Shown: positions 12,292 through 23,872, counted from the stretch's first letter. The stretch is DNA of 64,000 nt from Acholoe squamosa (GCA_949317995.1 OX439044.1:54330166-54394165); one strand, 5' to 3'. Numbers and translations: made by a program. Notes: generated by a model not told the origin, from the letters alone.

Positions 12292-12852
12292 AAACAATTT
12301 GCAATATAAATTCAGCATGAAAAATGGACATTATTACACAGAATTTTTACTGTAGCTCGACACTAAAGCCACCGGATAACGTAACAAGTGTTTTGTGCTT
12401 CATGGATGATTAATCACCTAATGGCCCATTAGTGGCACCTTGTGGCCAATAGATACACTTCATACCCTCAAACTGTATTTGAAAGGAAATGCTCACACTA
12501 ACAAGTGTTTGTCTTACAGGTTCCAATGGGTTACCAGATGTAATAAGGGATAGATTGTAACACTTAACATATTATAACAGACAACACCAAAGAGCAATTA
12601 GCAATGTGGTGGTATACATGTTATTGTAGGGGCCAGTGGTGGTGCACTCTTCAGTTATAGCCTCTACCTACCCCCTGAACTAGTAAAAACCTTTCCTGCC
12701 ACAGAGAAGAGGTATTGTGCATCTAGGTGTCCTCTATTTGCACATACAGTGTGCATGCATGTCAATATGGTATTCACCATTAATTGAGGGAAGGAGTACC
12801 AATGGCCACAGTATGGTTCTGTAATAACTTCCCACCTGGCCATTTTAGTTGA
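12292..12852. other. Noncoding stretch, nothing recognised
   Basis: No domain-bearing ORF and no repeat partner were found for this segment. Confidence 0.4.
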
Positions 12853-13331
12853 AGGTCGAAAATCATAGAAGGTTTGCATATGAAGAATTTGGAGGTATTC
12901 CAGCCCCTACTCTTCGAATTTTAGTTTCCCCCTCTATTTTTTTGGCTCAAAGTGTCAGGCTGGATGAGATCTTTGTGTTACATGGGGGTTTTGATGGTCC
13001 CATATGAATATTTTGGGCTCCAGGGGGGTAAAATGGGCCCAAAATTGTCTGGGCGAAATTGTGTCTGGGTGAATGACATTTAGGGGCCTAAGTTAAAGCC
13101 ATATTGGGGGCTTCATTTCCTACAGAAACAATCATCATACCTCCATGAAAATCTCAGGTCCAGACTATTTCGACCTGTAGATTAGGAAATCACATTATCA
13201 TTTATGTCAGATGTGTCCTTGCTATATTAAAAGAAGCATACTTATAAGAATTATTTTTCATGATTCTGGGCACATGTCTGGGCGAATGACATGTGAGGCC
13301 CCATATGCACACTTTCTTTAATTTGTGACCT
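12853..13331. repeat. Dispersed repeat, copy A
   Basis: About 480 bp match 31390-31868 almost base for base in the same orientation, for example AAAATCATAGAAGGTTTGCA near the start and CTGGGCGAATGACATGTGAG near the end. Internally TGTCTGGGCGAATGACAT recurs twice. No coding potential or terminal inverted repeat was recognised, and the flanks differ. It is probably a non-autonomous transposon or SINE-like family, recently spread given the close match. Confidence 0.85.
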
Positions 13332-13621
13332 GAAATTGCATCTTTAACTACCTAGTTCACTATAGAAGTCTTTAATGAAACATATTTGATTTCCCTGTTA
13401 ATTAGTGGTAAATCGGAGTTTAAAAAGGAGTAAAAAATGATAAAATGATCTCTTTAGACATCCACTGTTAGCCATTTCATATATGGTGTTAAGATACTAT
13501 CATTAACCACGCTTTAATCCTTCTTTGAAAATGACAATAGGACCTTGTAGATTGTGTTTATATAGGGCATAGTATTCAGTTTGACGGAAACAGATCCTTC
13601 ATTATAACTCGTAAGGCACTA

Positions 13622-13631
<10 letters not shown>

Positions 13632-13683
<52 letters not shown>

Positions 13684-13690
13684 TATATAC

Positions 13691-13760
<70 letters not shown>
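13632..13760. repeat. (TA)n microsatellite
   Basis: About 130 nt of TA with a few CA interruptions. The apparent Tyr-Ile ORF over it is a product of the repeat. Confidence 0.95.
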
Positions 13761-13763
<3 letters not shown>

Positions 13764-13765
13764 TA

Positions 13766-14015
13766 CACAGCCACTAAGATTTGAAACTCCAAAACTTAGT
13801 GCCAGTAATCTTTAGCATGAAGTGCTCTATATACGGCTGCTCTGTACAATCAGCAGTGATAATAGCTATTACATAGACTTGATTTGGTAAAGCAGTCGTG
13901 GTGCTGCAGACACTACATAACCAATACTATTTGATTGTATAATGTCACTATTAAAGTTTAGATCTTCACTAGGACTTGAAGACGGTCATAGTGTGTTAAG
14001 AAATAACCACCAGGG
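13766..14015. repeat. Dispersed repeat shared with 56748-56933
   Basis: The two segments share diverged blocks in the same order: CACAGCCACTA, ATTTGAAACTC, TAATGTCACTA, GACTTGAAG and GTGTGTTAAGAAAT. The copy at 56 kb is shorter by internal deletions. No coding potential. Confidence 0.65.
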
Positions 14016-15516
14016 GGCATCTCTTAACATGGAATGACTAGACACAGCTAGTATCATGATCATGCGTTACAGTATGTACAGAGCAGAGCAGTTGTACCAA
14101 ATGACCTTTACCTTGCACAATTGTTTAGTCTTCACAGAACAAAATTGCCTTTGAATCATAAAACATGGTACTTACCATGGGCTTTTAAGCCACAAAAAGT
14201 GGCGTTAGGCCAGAAAAGCAGAAACACACCGCAACAGGCTAACAGAGAGCTAGTCCTGAACATACTAAATTATAAATTATACAATGAATAAAAAAAAATG
14301 ATATATTTCCACAGTTTCGATGTTGAATCTAAACTTCCATATCAATTAGCTCTGATGTTCAAAATAGGCAAAATATAAGTATCTAGCCTGTGACAAAGGA
14401 ACTATAATACAGGACGAATACCTATCCCATGAAGTAGCCCTTTGCATGACGAGACGTCTGCCGGAAGCGGAACTGGCGGAAGTACCATGATTGATGGTAG
14501 ACATCTTGGATATGTGTTCTGTCACCAGAGATGCTGCCATTCAGCCGTCCTGCTGTCATTTTAACGAACCAAAGAGCACAAGAAAAACCTATGAAATATG
14601 TATGAAAGGATAAATTAATAATTGGACAAGAGCTATATATATCATTAAGTCTCAGCTAGTTTTGTTGTTAAACTAGATATCATCCATGGATGTGTCGCCC
14701 ACACAAATATTGTAGAAAATTGTGTTCTCATATTGCTATCAAATGTTAGGCTTATGTTCATAAAGTCTTTCCTCCCTTTCGTGTGATTGTAACTCCAAGT
14801 TGCCTCATTCTTATACATATGTAGGGCCCAATACCATTTCTTAGGGCCAATCATCCCAGATCGTATTTCAATTAACTCAATGCTTTCGAATCCCTTGCAA
14901 TCTGTATGTAGGCTATCCAAACATTTATGATGTAGGCAGAATCCGGCCAAAAGTGGAGGTCGGTAGATTTGATTTGCAATTGAAAAAGGCCAATGTACAT
15001 ACATATATGTGTTTAATAGTGCAGTGTATGTAGAGTCAGGTTCATGGTAACAAAAGAATAGGATTCCCTACATCCATGCGCTTTGTTAATACCATAATGG
15101 TTGTTGACAGTCTGACCTTCTCTCTCCACTCACAATCTCTAATATCAATTGAGACATTGGTTGAACTTGGCCTCTGAAACCTGAACCCAATGGCAAGCTG
15201 ACAGTATAACATACTGAGATGACATGCCTTTATAGTGTCTCTCCATCAGCCAGCAGCTCAGAGAATAATCTACTTGCTATGTGTATTATTCTACCCACCC
15301 ATTGAGCACAGAGTATTGCATCAACGCTGATTTTGTTTCCACTGTTAGATCTAACTATTGACAGATTTACCCATTTTTTGACTCACAACCAACATTTCAA
15401 AGTAAAAAAATATATCATGAAAATGACTCAGCATGGCTCAGTGAACTTGATTTAGTTGTATTGAGACTAAGAAAACACAGGTTGTTCTATGTCTGTGCGT
15501 TAAATCAATAAATTTT
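14016..15516. other. Noncoding stretch upstream of the receptor exons
   Basis: TM1-TM2 exons of the receptor were sought here and not found. Two minus-strand ORFs (14346-14540, starting MAASLVTEH, and 14645-15004) have protein-like composition but no recognised domain; the first could be a short 5' exon with a GT after GATAG. Confidence 0.35.
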
Positions 15517-15630
15517 GAGGCATCATGCGGCCCTTAAGGTTACTATGGTTTAGCCAGCTGTCCACAATCAACTATATATGATACTGCAACCAAGGCTAAC
15601 AGCATTGTTTTTTTTTGTTATGCTTTACAG

Positions 15631-15733
15631 GGAGATGGGTGTTAGGGAGTACGTTGTGTCAACTTCACGGAGTCTTCGGAACTGTCATCATAAATTCGTG
15701 GACGTGGATCGTAGCATTAGCCTCGTTTGAAAG
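15631..15733 (+). CDS. Receptor exon: TM3 and ERF motif
   Basis: The exon follows TGCTTTACAG and ends GAAAG before GTAGGT. It enters in phase 1 and leaves in phase 2. It encodes the end of extracellular loop 1 (RWVLG), the conserved cysteine, TM3 and ASFE, with the arginine completed by the next exon. An inverted copy of its first 53 bp and of the 114 bp before it lies at 16955-17122. Confidence 0.8.
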
Positions 15734-18700
15734 GTAGGTCCCATTTGCATTAAAAGCACATTCATGCCATAATAGGAAAATGTTCACAAGGATGGTGTCT
15801 TAAGAGGGTTATTTCAACTAGCTTTGCTTAGAAAAATAACCCTCAGCTTGGAACCATCCTACACTGTCAGCCCGCCATCAGGGTTTTACAGTAGAGTACT
15901 TCTTATTCTGGAATAAAGGGGGTCAGAAATTTTAAGGGGGTCAAAATAATTTCACCTGTTTTCAGCGAAAAGCCTGTACATTAGAGACACATTCGCACAT
16001 GATTTTCTGCCCTTCCAGGGGGTCAAAAAAAATTTGACCCTCAATAAGAGGGGCATAATTTTTTTCGCGCTTCCATGCGCAAACCCACCACCCCCCCCCC
16101 TGTTGTCAAAAAATGATCACTCCCTAAGCCTTGCAATGCGGCAGGGTTGGGATGGAAGGAGTTCCTTGTTTAAACCTATATATATATGATCGCGGTATTC
16201 ACCATGTCAGCACTGCCCTATATAAAATAATGCCTATTGGCCACACTCTAACCTCAATAACTGCTAAGGTAGAACCCAATCAGGTAAATTCAACTATCCA
16301 CATTTCCACTGCCAGGCCAGCCCTCATTAGGAAATGTCTGTGGGAAGCTGTGGCTCCCCCATCATTAAGCCAAATAACAAAATCAGTCTTGGCGGCCGCA
16401 CATGAATACTGAATTATGTTACAGTCAGAGCCCAACCTATGCTGAAGTTTTCTTTCTTCAAAACTGTGTCAGCAGAATTTCAAGCTTCCGATCATTAAAC
16501 TAAGGTTTATATTCCCTGGAGTGATCATTTCATTTCTTGTTATTGGGGCCAATATGAGGATAATTATTATCATGTGGATAGAACTGACTGTAAGTTGCCA
16601 TAGCATGGGTCATACCTAGGCCTATAGTTTCTGTATACCGAGGTTGTGGTATTTTCAATGGGCGCAGCAATTGCTAGAGCTGATTACCAGCAAGTTAAAG
16701 GGAAACTCTATCCTATTTTAATGTTTGTGTTTTGGATAGTCTTTATATAAAATAAAAAGATACTGGCATGGTTGTTAAAACATAAATGTAACTATAGAGG
16801 AGAGTAGCTGCTTTATCTGATGCAGCTGATGACATCATGATTGCAAAGATGCACCTAAGTTGTGCTTGCACAGCACTCACTGGAAGGATGCAATCAGATG
16901 CTGTTTGTAGCTTTTGTATAGCATCCTATGTTGTTTTCCTCAAATAAGCTCCAAAGTTCCAAAGACTTCGTGAAGTTGACACAACGTAATCCCTAACACC
17001 CATCTCCCTGTAAAGCATAACAAAAATAAGCAATGCTGTTAGCCTTGATTGTAGTATCATATATAGTTGATTGTGGACAGCTGATTAAACAATAGTAACC
17101 TTAAGAGCCGCATGATGCCTCCAAACAGAAGTTCCCGATGCAATATCATCATCCAGTACTTTTTATCATTCTAAATAGCAAATATATGTTTACATCCTAA
17201 AGGATGACTCATATATGAGTCAAATTGGCAATTGCCCTTTAAAAGCCACCCTACTATATCATTTGATACCATACAGATGCCATGATGTGCTTCAGCTCTC
17301 CCTGTCGTCTCTGGATAATCTCAAGTTGATGTCCAACTAGTAGCTGTACAATGTTGTCTCTTCCCTCTCATATTAGGGGGCGGAGAGAGGCTAAAGCCAC
17401 CTGCCGATACTTAGAGATGACCATGTCATCAGCCTTTTATCGATTTTATGATTTTGTGTCGGATTTGGTGGTCAAAACTCATTTATAATCTAATACAAAA
17501 ATAACGTTGGTGACCTATACAAGTAAAAAAATGGGATTCCTGGAATTCTTCTGGCTTTTAAGTTATACACGTCATGATAAAAATTCAGAAATCTCCCGAT
17601 AGCTCGGTGGGAGTAAAGCTTCTTCAAATAGGCAAATTGTTAAAATCCCGTTGGTCATTTAGGTCCCTATTAATGGCAAAATATTAAATGATTATAAATA
17701 CGTGTGGTTGCTGCTTAATAGGCGACAAGTACTTAAGTAGCTACTTAATTAGTAGACAATAAGAGAGGGGCAAAAAGGGAGGGTTCACCTGTTATTCTGT
17801 ACACCATTTAATCAGGGGAATATATTCATCACACTACACCTATGTGAGTATATGTATAGAGTAGGAGTTGTTTATAAGAACCACAAGGCCCATGGTAGGT
17901 AAAGGCCAGCCATCTTTCTGTCAGCATTTCTGTTCAAAGAGGGTGGTGAGGGAAGCTGTCACTTGAGATGAACAACAGATTGAAAAACGTCCTGTGGGCG
18001 GCGGCCGATATAGGGCACACCTAGGTATTATGGTTTGGTTGCTGCAAAACTAAGTACTGAAATGAGGGCGGTGCTGGAGTGTTTCCCGCCCTCGCCGAGC
18101 AGCGAGGGGTGCATCAGACCCCGTTTGAAGCACAAAAACCTATTAGAGAATGCTTTATTTCAGTCAATGTAGCAGTGACAATAATAACAACAATAACTCG
18201 CTCTCTCTCTCTATCATTCTATTTGTACCTTTTAGGTTTGTCAAGTTGTTGGTGCCATCAGAACATGCATCCTTCTTCTCTGAGGTGAACACCAAGATCA
18301 TGACGTGGGGCGCCATCCTGCTGCTCCTCGTAATGTACCTAGCACCTGTGTACGGCTGGGGCGAATACTCCTTCTTCAGAGGTCAGTTTTTGTCCCATAC
18401 TCAGGGATCCATTAATTTTACATCCCATAAAATGATAATGGAAGTCAAATATTGAGATGGCCAATTACAAGGGACCGTGGGCGCGACCTGTATTCCCATT
18501 GACGTCAGTTGTTATGACGTCATTCATGTCTTAGATCTGGTTTCCAAAATATCTAGTATGATATTATAGATTCCATTTTGAAAGGCAGGGATCCTAATGG
18601 GGCCCTTCAAAATGTTCTCTATGAAAATCAAGTAGGACCACATTTCAATAGTGGTATCCAATGTGACGGTGAGGGTATATATGTCGTTGTACCCTTATAT

Positions 18701-21700
18701 TAAGGATTAATAATTATGCTTTTAATGTATTACTTGTAGGTTGGTACATGAAAAAGAATCTCAGGTGCGTTGGCAGTGGTCCAGGTTTTACTTTATATAG
18801 ATCACCCTAACTCAGGCCATATAACATTGATGGATGGTATATGATCATAAGAATGGCTCCATTGCCTCTCTTGATCAACTTTGTAGTACTTGGCATGCAA
18901 CTGATCGTTTAGTACATATCCACCCACCAAGACACGCTAGTGAATCTGCACATATTATATGGAGTCTTTCCATCTATTACATTATCTCTCAGTGCAGACA
19001 TGGGCGCCTAAGACTAATCTAGCATATTTTAGGTCTGGTTCCATTACACAATTAAAGATTTCTTACAGATATGGAAAGCATATGACGTTTGGCTCAGGTC
19101 GAAAATTTCAGATTTCCTTCACTTAAAATTATGGAATTCAAAATCAACACCCATCAGTAGACCCAGGAAAATTTTCCACTTACAGCCTTGTGTCCACAGG
19201 GCGACAAAACTTGTGACGACAAAATCCGTCGTTCATTCCCGCCGATGTAACCACTTTTGTCGTTCATTTCCGACGATAATATCTAACATGTTTGATATAT
19301 ATCGTTGAAAATGGATGAGAAAAGTGGTTTTATCATCGGGAATGGACGAGAAAAGTGGTTTCATCGTTGGGAATGGACGAGAAAAGTGGTTTTGTCGTCG
19401 GAAAATTTTGTCTGTACCAATTCTATCGCCCTGTGGACACAAGGCTTACGATAACATTCTTCAGATATTCAGATATAAAACAAACAAAACGAAAAGAAAT
19501 ACAGACCAGAAGAGCAAATCTGTATTACCTTGATTAGATGTATAGGTTGACCATCATATTCCTATAGTCGGCTGAAGATGCATACATTGTATTTGAGCAA
19601 ATAGTGGACATTATAAACCTTACAAACACTACTCTCTAAATCTCCAGGTAAACTTGACCTCGCTGTGAGCTACAGGCTAAACTCTACAGACCCTCCGTCA
19701 TTAAAAGACCAACAGGCAGCGATGTCGTACCTGGCCGGCCTTACTGGAGGCCAAGACCCGTTACTGACTGGAACCATGCTTAATCTTACACGCTTCTTTG
19801 AGGATGCTCGTCAGATTCACCTCCGTCGTCCACGTGTCACAGCTGAGGGATTGGTGCTACCCATGAGGGCCTCCACCAGGGCTGCCCTCCAGTGTCTGTG
19901 GGCTGAGTTCAATACTGGGTCCCTGGAGGAAAGGTTGCAGGGGGTGGTGGTGCCCAACACGACATTGGCACACTTTGGGCTGCCAATGTTTGAACTGAGT
20001 GTGTCGATAAGGAAGGAGCAGTATACGGTGTACAATGATGTACATATTCCTTATCAAGGTGAGTCAAATGATGTACTTGTATATCTCTTATCAAAAGAAG
20101 CTTTATAGAGTATAACAACTCTGATCAAGGGGAGTTGCACAGCATACAGCAATGGAACAATGTGCTTGTCACTTATCAAGGTGAGTTATGCAGTATGTAT
20201 GGATGTACATGTAAATCCCTTATCAAGATAAGTTGTGCTGTATACAGGAATGTACATCCCTTATCAAGGCAATTTATACGGCATGCAATGAATTACATAT
20301 CCCTTATGATGAATGTTGCAATATAGGACTCAGTATGGAGGCCTAGTGGAGCCGCCATCTTTAATTTCGCTGGTTGAGCTAAAACCCACTGATATGACAT
20401 ACCATGATGGGTACCTTGTCCCTGGTTAACACCCACTTCCAGGGACATGCTGGTCCCATCTTATCAGTTCTTATCAGTGTGTGTCGCCAGGAACCAGCTC
20501 CAGACCAGCTAGGGGCCAATAGTACAGTGACGGGCATAATTATGGATCCCTTATCAAGTTGAGTTTTTCACAGGGACAGTATCAGCTCAGACAGATTTGA
20601 AGCGAGGTATCCCTTAGTAGTTTACTTTTCCAAATGTGGGGAAAATAGCCACCTTTGTAACCAAAGCGTCTCTTTGTTAAAATTGAAGTTCACTCATCAG
20701 GGTCTTTAAGTAATTGGTCCCCTGCACGCACACCTCAAGTCAACTTTTAATTTGCGACCTGAAACTCCAGCCATTCAATCAGATCAGACGATATTTGAAT
20801 AACAGCCAACAAAAATCATGTAACTGACATAAAACTCCAAATAAAAATAAGTGACCACCGTTGTGATTTAAGCACTAAAAGTGTCCTTGTTGGGAAGCAG
20901 AGTTTCGTGTTACCTGGGTCCGTTTTGACAGGATGATTCACACAGAAAAAGATGATGGTAAAGTGGTTAATTGACCAGGTGGTGTGGATGGCCTATTTTC
21001 AGGAATTATTAACTGCGTCCTTAAGAGAGAAGCAAGAGAACTATTCCAAGGTGTATGCGTGTGGGTAAAAAACATATGCTTAGCAAAATGCTAAGAATAA
21101 ACTTAGTATTGATTCATACCTGGACAAAGGAAGGGGAACTGATTCAACACTGGCTTCATCTCAGTATTTTTCTGTCTTATTTCAGAGGGTGCTTCGTGTA
21201 GCTTGGATTACAGTGACGTCAATGAGCACGTGTACAGCTTTGTGGGCTTCACCTGGTTGTGTAACCTGCTCCTGCCCCTCCTTGTCATGGCCTACTGTTA
21301 TGTCAAAATAGCCTGTGCTGGAGTACAGAAACTCTGCATGTTCTCCAGGGATGGCATAACGCCTGAGGACGCGATATGGTGTAAGGTGTTCGCGTACACA
21401 GGCTTCGCCTCCATGTTCTGCCATGTTCCCTTCACCTTGACAAACATGGCCTCAGGATGTGGTATCTATGTTCCCACCAATGTACATTTTGTTTCGACCT
21501 ACCTTGTGTATCTCAGCACCTGTCTCCTGGCATGTTTCTACCTGTGCGCCACACGGTCTACTGCCGCTGACTTTGATGAGAGATCATGCTGTACAACATG
21601 CTTTGATTTGGACAGTGGGAAGTTGAGCATGTTTGGTGAGATCCATCAGAGGTTGCTGTCCAGGCCGGGGAGTGCTGCTAACTCACCATACAAACCAAGA

Positions 21701-21760
21701 GCTAGGGTGACAGCCACGTCACTAGCCCCAAGCTGTAGTGTGAATGAGACTGAACTCTAA
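15631..21760 (+). CDS. Opsin-like class A GPCR gene, 3' part (TM3 to stop)
   Basis: Four plus-strand exons join in frame: 15631-15733, 18236-18381, 19648-20058 and 21186-21760. The joined reading frame gives 410 residues plus a stop, or 273 without exon 3. The product is a seven-helix membrane receptor signalling through G proteins. TM3 has the conserved loop cysteine (TLCQLHG) and ends SFERF in place of ERY. TM4 ends at GWGEY. Loop 2 has SCSLDY, the partner cysteine, as in opsins. TM5 to TM7 are in the last exon. The retinal-binding lysine of TM7 is absent (tyrosine at the aligned position) and NPxxY is replaced by LACFY, so light sensing through a Schiff base is unlikely. The tail has CCTTC, a probable palmitoylation site. 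The gene enters in phase 1, so TM1-TM2 exons lie upstream. Family assignment is by motif only. Confidence 0.75.
15734..18235 (+). other. Receptor intron between TM3 and TM4 exons
   Basis: GTAGGT at 15734 and ACCTTTTAG before 18236 bound this intron. It holds the inverted copy of the TM3 exon region at 16955-17122 and a (CT)n tract just before the acceptor. Nothing else coding was recognised. Confidence 0.7.
16955..17122 (-). pseudogene. Inverted partial copy of the TM3 exon and its acceptor
   Basis: The reverse complement of 16955-17122 matches 15517-15683 with roughly nine in ten bases identical: intron sequence, the TTATGCTTTACAG acceptor and the first 53 bp of the exon. The copied codons differ at two residues (serine to isoleucine, glycine to glutamate) and the match stops abruptly after GGAACT. 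It lies antisense inside the next intron, so the pre-mRNA could pair with itself over about 167 bp. Confidence 0.9.
18236..18381 (+). CDS. Receptor exon: loop 2 and TM4
   Basis: Bounded by TTTTAG and GTCAGT, phase 2 in and phase 1 out. It encodes FVKLLVPSEH, a hydrophobic TM4 (ILLLLVMYLAPVYG) and GWGEYSFFR, the start of extracellular loop 2. Confidence 0.8.
19185..19445. mobile_element. MITE with 20-bp terminal inverted repeats
   Basis: The left end GCCTTGTGTCCACAGGGCGA is the exact reverse complement of the right end. The 261-bp interior has several degenerate copies of GGAATGGACGAGAAAAGTGG in both orientations. TTACA/TTACG flanks may be a target duplication. It lies in the receptor intron, about 200 bp before the cassette exon. 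Confidence 0.9.
19648..20058 (+). CDS. Symmetric cassette exon, TRADD-N-like domain (tentative)
   Basis: The exon lies between AAATCTCCAG and GTGAGT, is 411 nt long and has phase-1 introns on both sides, so including or skipping it keeps the frame. It encodes 137 residues with no transmembrane helix: a helical part (YLAGLTGGQDPLLTGTML, LTRFFEDARQIH), a strand GLVLPMRAS, a helix ALQCLWAEF-GSLEERLQ and a strand FELSVSIRKEQYTVYND. This order resembles the N-terminal domain of TRADD and TRADD-like invertebrate proteins; that is pattern resemblance only. In the receptor it would sit in extracellular loop 2. It has three N-glycosylation sequons (NST, NLT, NTT). It could instead be an exon of a separate nested gene. 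Confidence 0.6.
20020..20335 (+). repeat. Degenerate tandem repeats of the cassette's 3' splice region
   Basis: The last part of the exon plus its donor (ending TTATCAAGGTGAGT) recurs as about seven degraded units of about 40-50 bp, each with a CCTTATCAAG-like core: near 20051, 20084, 20122, 20173, 20220, 20261 and 20302, with an outlier at 20551. The unit at 20173 keeps a perfect CAAG/GTGAGT. Confidence 0.75.
20336..21185 (+). other. Remainder of the last receptor intron
   Basis: No coding or repeat structure was recognised beyond an outlying TTATCAAGTTGAGT at 20551. The intron ends TCTTATTTCAG. Confidence 0.5.
21186..21760 (+). CDS. Receptor last exon: TM5-TM7 and C-terminal tail
   Basis: The exon opens in phase 1 with EGASCSLDY, then TM5 (LLLPLLVMAYCYVKI), TM6 (FASMFCHVPFTL) and TM7 (YLVYLSTCLLACFYLC). 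The tail of about 75 residues is rich in serine, threonine and cysteine and ends at a TAA. The aligned retinal lysine site is tyrosine. No clear polyadenylation signal was found nearby. Confidence 0.85.
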
Positions 21761-22254
21761 CTGTTGTAGGGAAAAAAACAGGACTCAGGGTGCATCAAAA
21801 TGTATTATATATCATGGTTAATCATGCTCACATTGAGACTTCACTTGTACCTCTATGGTTTATATTGCAATAGATAGATGAGCGGATGTATGTACACGTA
21901 CAGAGTAGAAATCGCATCTCGAAGCATTGGATGTATGATATCATAACAGTTCCTCCTAAGAACTGTTCCTATAACATTGAGAAAAGAGCTTTAGCTAAGA
22001 AATCAATACTTTGTATCATATGATGATGTCACGTGCATGAAATGTGAAAAGATGCTGTTACGTTAGGTGTTGCTATTTACCAGGTCATTTCTTAACAGGC
22101 TACAACTGCTCACTTTCAAATCGTAGTGAGAACCCTTATATAAGTGACAATACATCCCAGCTGTTTTGTAATTTGAATTGGGTCTGAAGACAACAAAGTG
22201 TTAGCCAGGATGATAGGCTGAGGAGCTCGGCCCGGGCTCAGCCTCTCTTACAGC
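21761..22254. other. 3' flank of the receptor gene
   Basis: Probable 3' untranslated region followed by noncoding sequence; no AATAAA is evident in the first few hundred bases. Confidence 0.4.
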
Positions 22255-23068
22255 TCTGGAGGTTAATTCAAAACATCCTGGGATCGCAACCCCAGCAATC
22301 TTAGGAATTATTCTACCTTATCCTATTAGGCGATCTTTAGATCAGACTGCGTTCACATTTCCTAGCCAGCACTAAGATCGCATCGATCCTAGCCTCAGCC
22401 CTCCTACACTATTCCAAGAAGTACTGACTAGGCACAGGGGTAAGAGTCCCAAAAAAAAAGGAATAGCTGTGGAGTCACTCTTCTTCACAAGAGTGCTAAT
22501 ACCATCGTTCCCCGTCCCCATATGGGCTAAGAAATATATTAGATTCCATCTGTAAATAAGGTAACTTTAATGCAAATGTTCAACCAGGATAAAATAATAA
22601 TATCTTACCTCAATAGAAAGAGACAGATGAAATTCCCCAAAGACAGAGTCTGGCTTGCAGCAAGAGGATACCAAAGGGAGTGGGCAAGGACTTCACTTCA
22701 AAACTTGAGAAGGAAAAATTACCTTAGAGTGCCATCTACGAATGAGTAGGCCTAAGGGCCCTCAAGGACTCTCAGTAAACATCCTCCCTCCCCTGTTTAT
22801 GTATGCAGCAGGCTATTCACTCTTTTGATCAGGAGTGTTCCCTATAAGTGCTCTTGTATTCAGGTGAAACCACTATGCAATTCTTTCACTAAGATCATGG
22901 TGATCTTAGTGCTGGAAAAGGAATAGTGAAGTGATCCCAGGACTTACTATTCCTGAGAGGCCTGCAACCACTGCATTAGATAGGGTAGACTGGCCAGGTC
23001 TTATGATATGTGCCTACACTAAGATCGCTGGGGTTGTCATCCCAGGATGTTTTGAATTAAGCTCCAGC
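22255..23068. mobile_element. TIR element, copy 1 of a two-copy family
   Basis: The left end GGAGGTTAATTCAAAACATC followed by CTGGGATCGCAACCCCAGC is inverted at the right end (GCTGGGGTTG, then CCCAGGATGTTTTGAATTAA). The interior has palindromic AAGATC/GATCTT tracts and no transposase. Flanks CTTACAG and CTTACTG could be a diverged target duplication. Related halves occur at 41300-41930. Confidence 0.75.
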
Positions 23069-23691
23069 TTACTGTGTACTTGCCAAGAACCGTTTAGTCT
23101 AGAACTACGTGAGCGGTGTCACCCGTGAGAACAGGTAGTTAAGCAGGGGCAAGCTGGACACTAACAGTGTAGTATGCAAAACGTCGCTCCGTGAGAAATG
23201 TTTCCAAGGAAATTCAAGTAACACTTTGCATTAATCATAGTTCTACGGCATAAGGGGTGATTCCATGTCAGGCAAAGTTTCAGTCAGGCAAGCCCATCAG
23301 GCACCTAACTTTTGCCTGAAAAAGTCAAACCTGATTCCACCAGGGAAAGTTAAATTTTTCAGGCAAAAGTAAACTTTTTCAGTCACATGTCTTGATCTTT
23401 GCCTTCACTTTTCAAGAGTAGGTCTCCTTGCCTAAAAAGTAAAGTGTCTCCGCCTTACAGAAGTCAGTAACATATTATTAAGACCTACTCTTTCATTCAT
23501 ACTTATAGGCTATATTTTTTAGAAGAGGACTAGTCTTCAGGTTTTGGATTTTGTTATCTAGCTTATCACCATTAAAGTCATGATTATGCACTAATCTGTG
23601 CATTCATCAGCTCAAATAATTACCAAACAAGGGCACTTAGGAATTGGCAAATTTAAAGATGTAACCAGATACATTTCCCTAGAAACCTAGC

Positions 23692-23872
23692 TAGCAAAGA
23701 TATGTTGGCCCAACATCAGCAATGGTTGGCACCACCATGGGAAATGTTCTGACATCATACCAATGTTGGCAAATCAATGTTGTGCCAACGTAAATGATAT
23801 GCCCTATGATCTGCTGACGTCAGGGCAATGTCACATAATTGATGTTGTACCAATGTTGGCAGCACTCTTGTG
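23692..23872. mobile_element. Palindrome-rich CCAA/TTGG MITE
   Basis: The segment begins CTAGCTAGCAAAGATATGTTGG, ends CCAATGTTGGCAGCACTCTT and is filled with CCAACATTGG-like words. Similar material lies at 24705-24865, 37795-38010 and 50736-50902. Confidence 0.5.

Noticed and set aside
13621..13815. ORF of alternating Tyr and Ile
   Set aside because: It is the translation of a (TA)n microsatellite.
14346..14540. Minus-strand ORF MAASLVTEH as a 5' exon of an unseen gene
   Set aside because: Composition is protein-like and a GT follows GATAG, but no partner exon was found; left as a note on the noncoding stretch.
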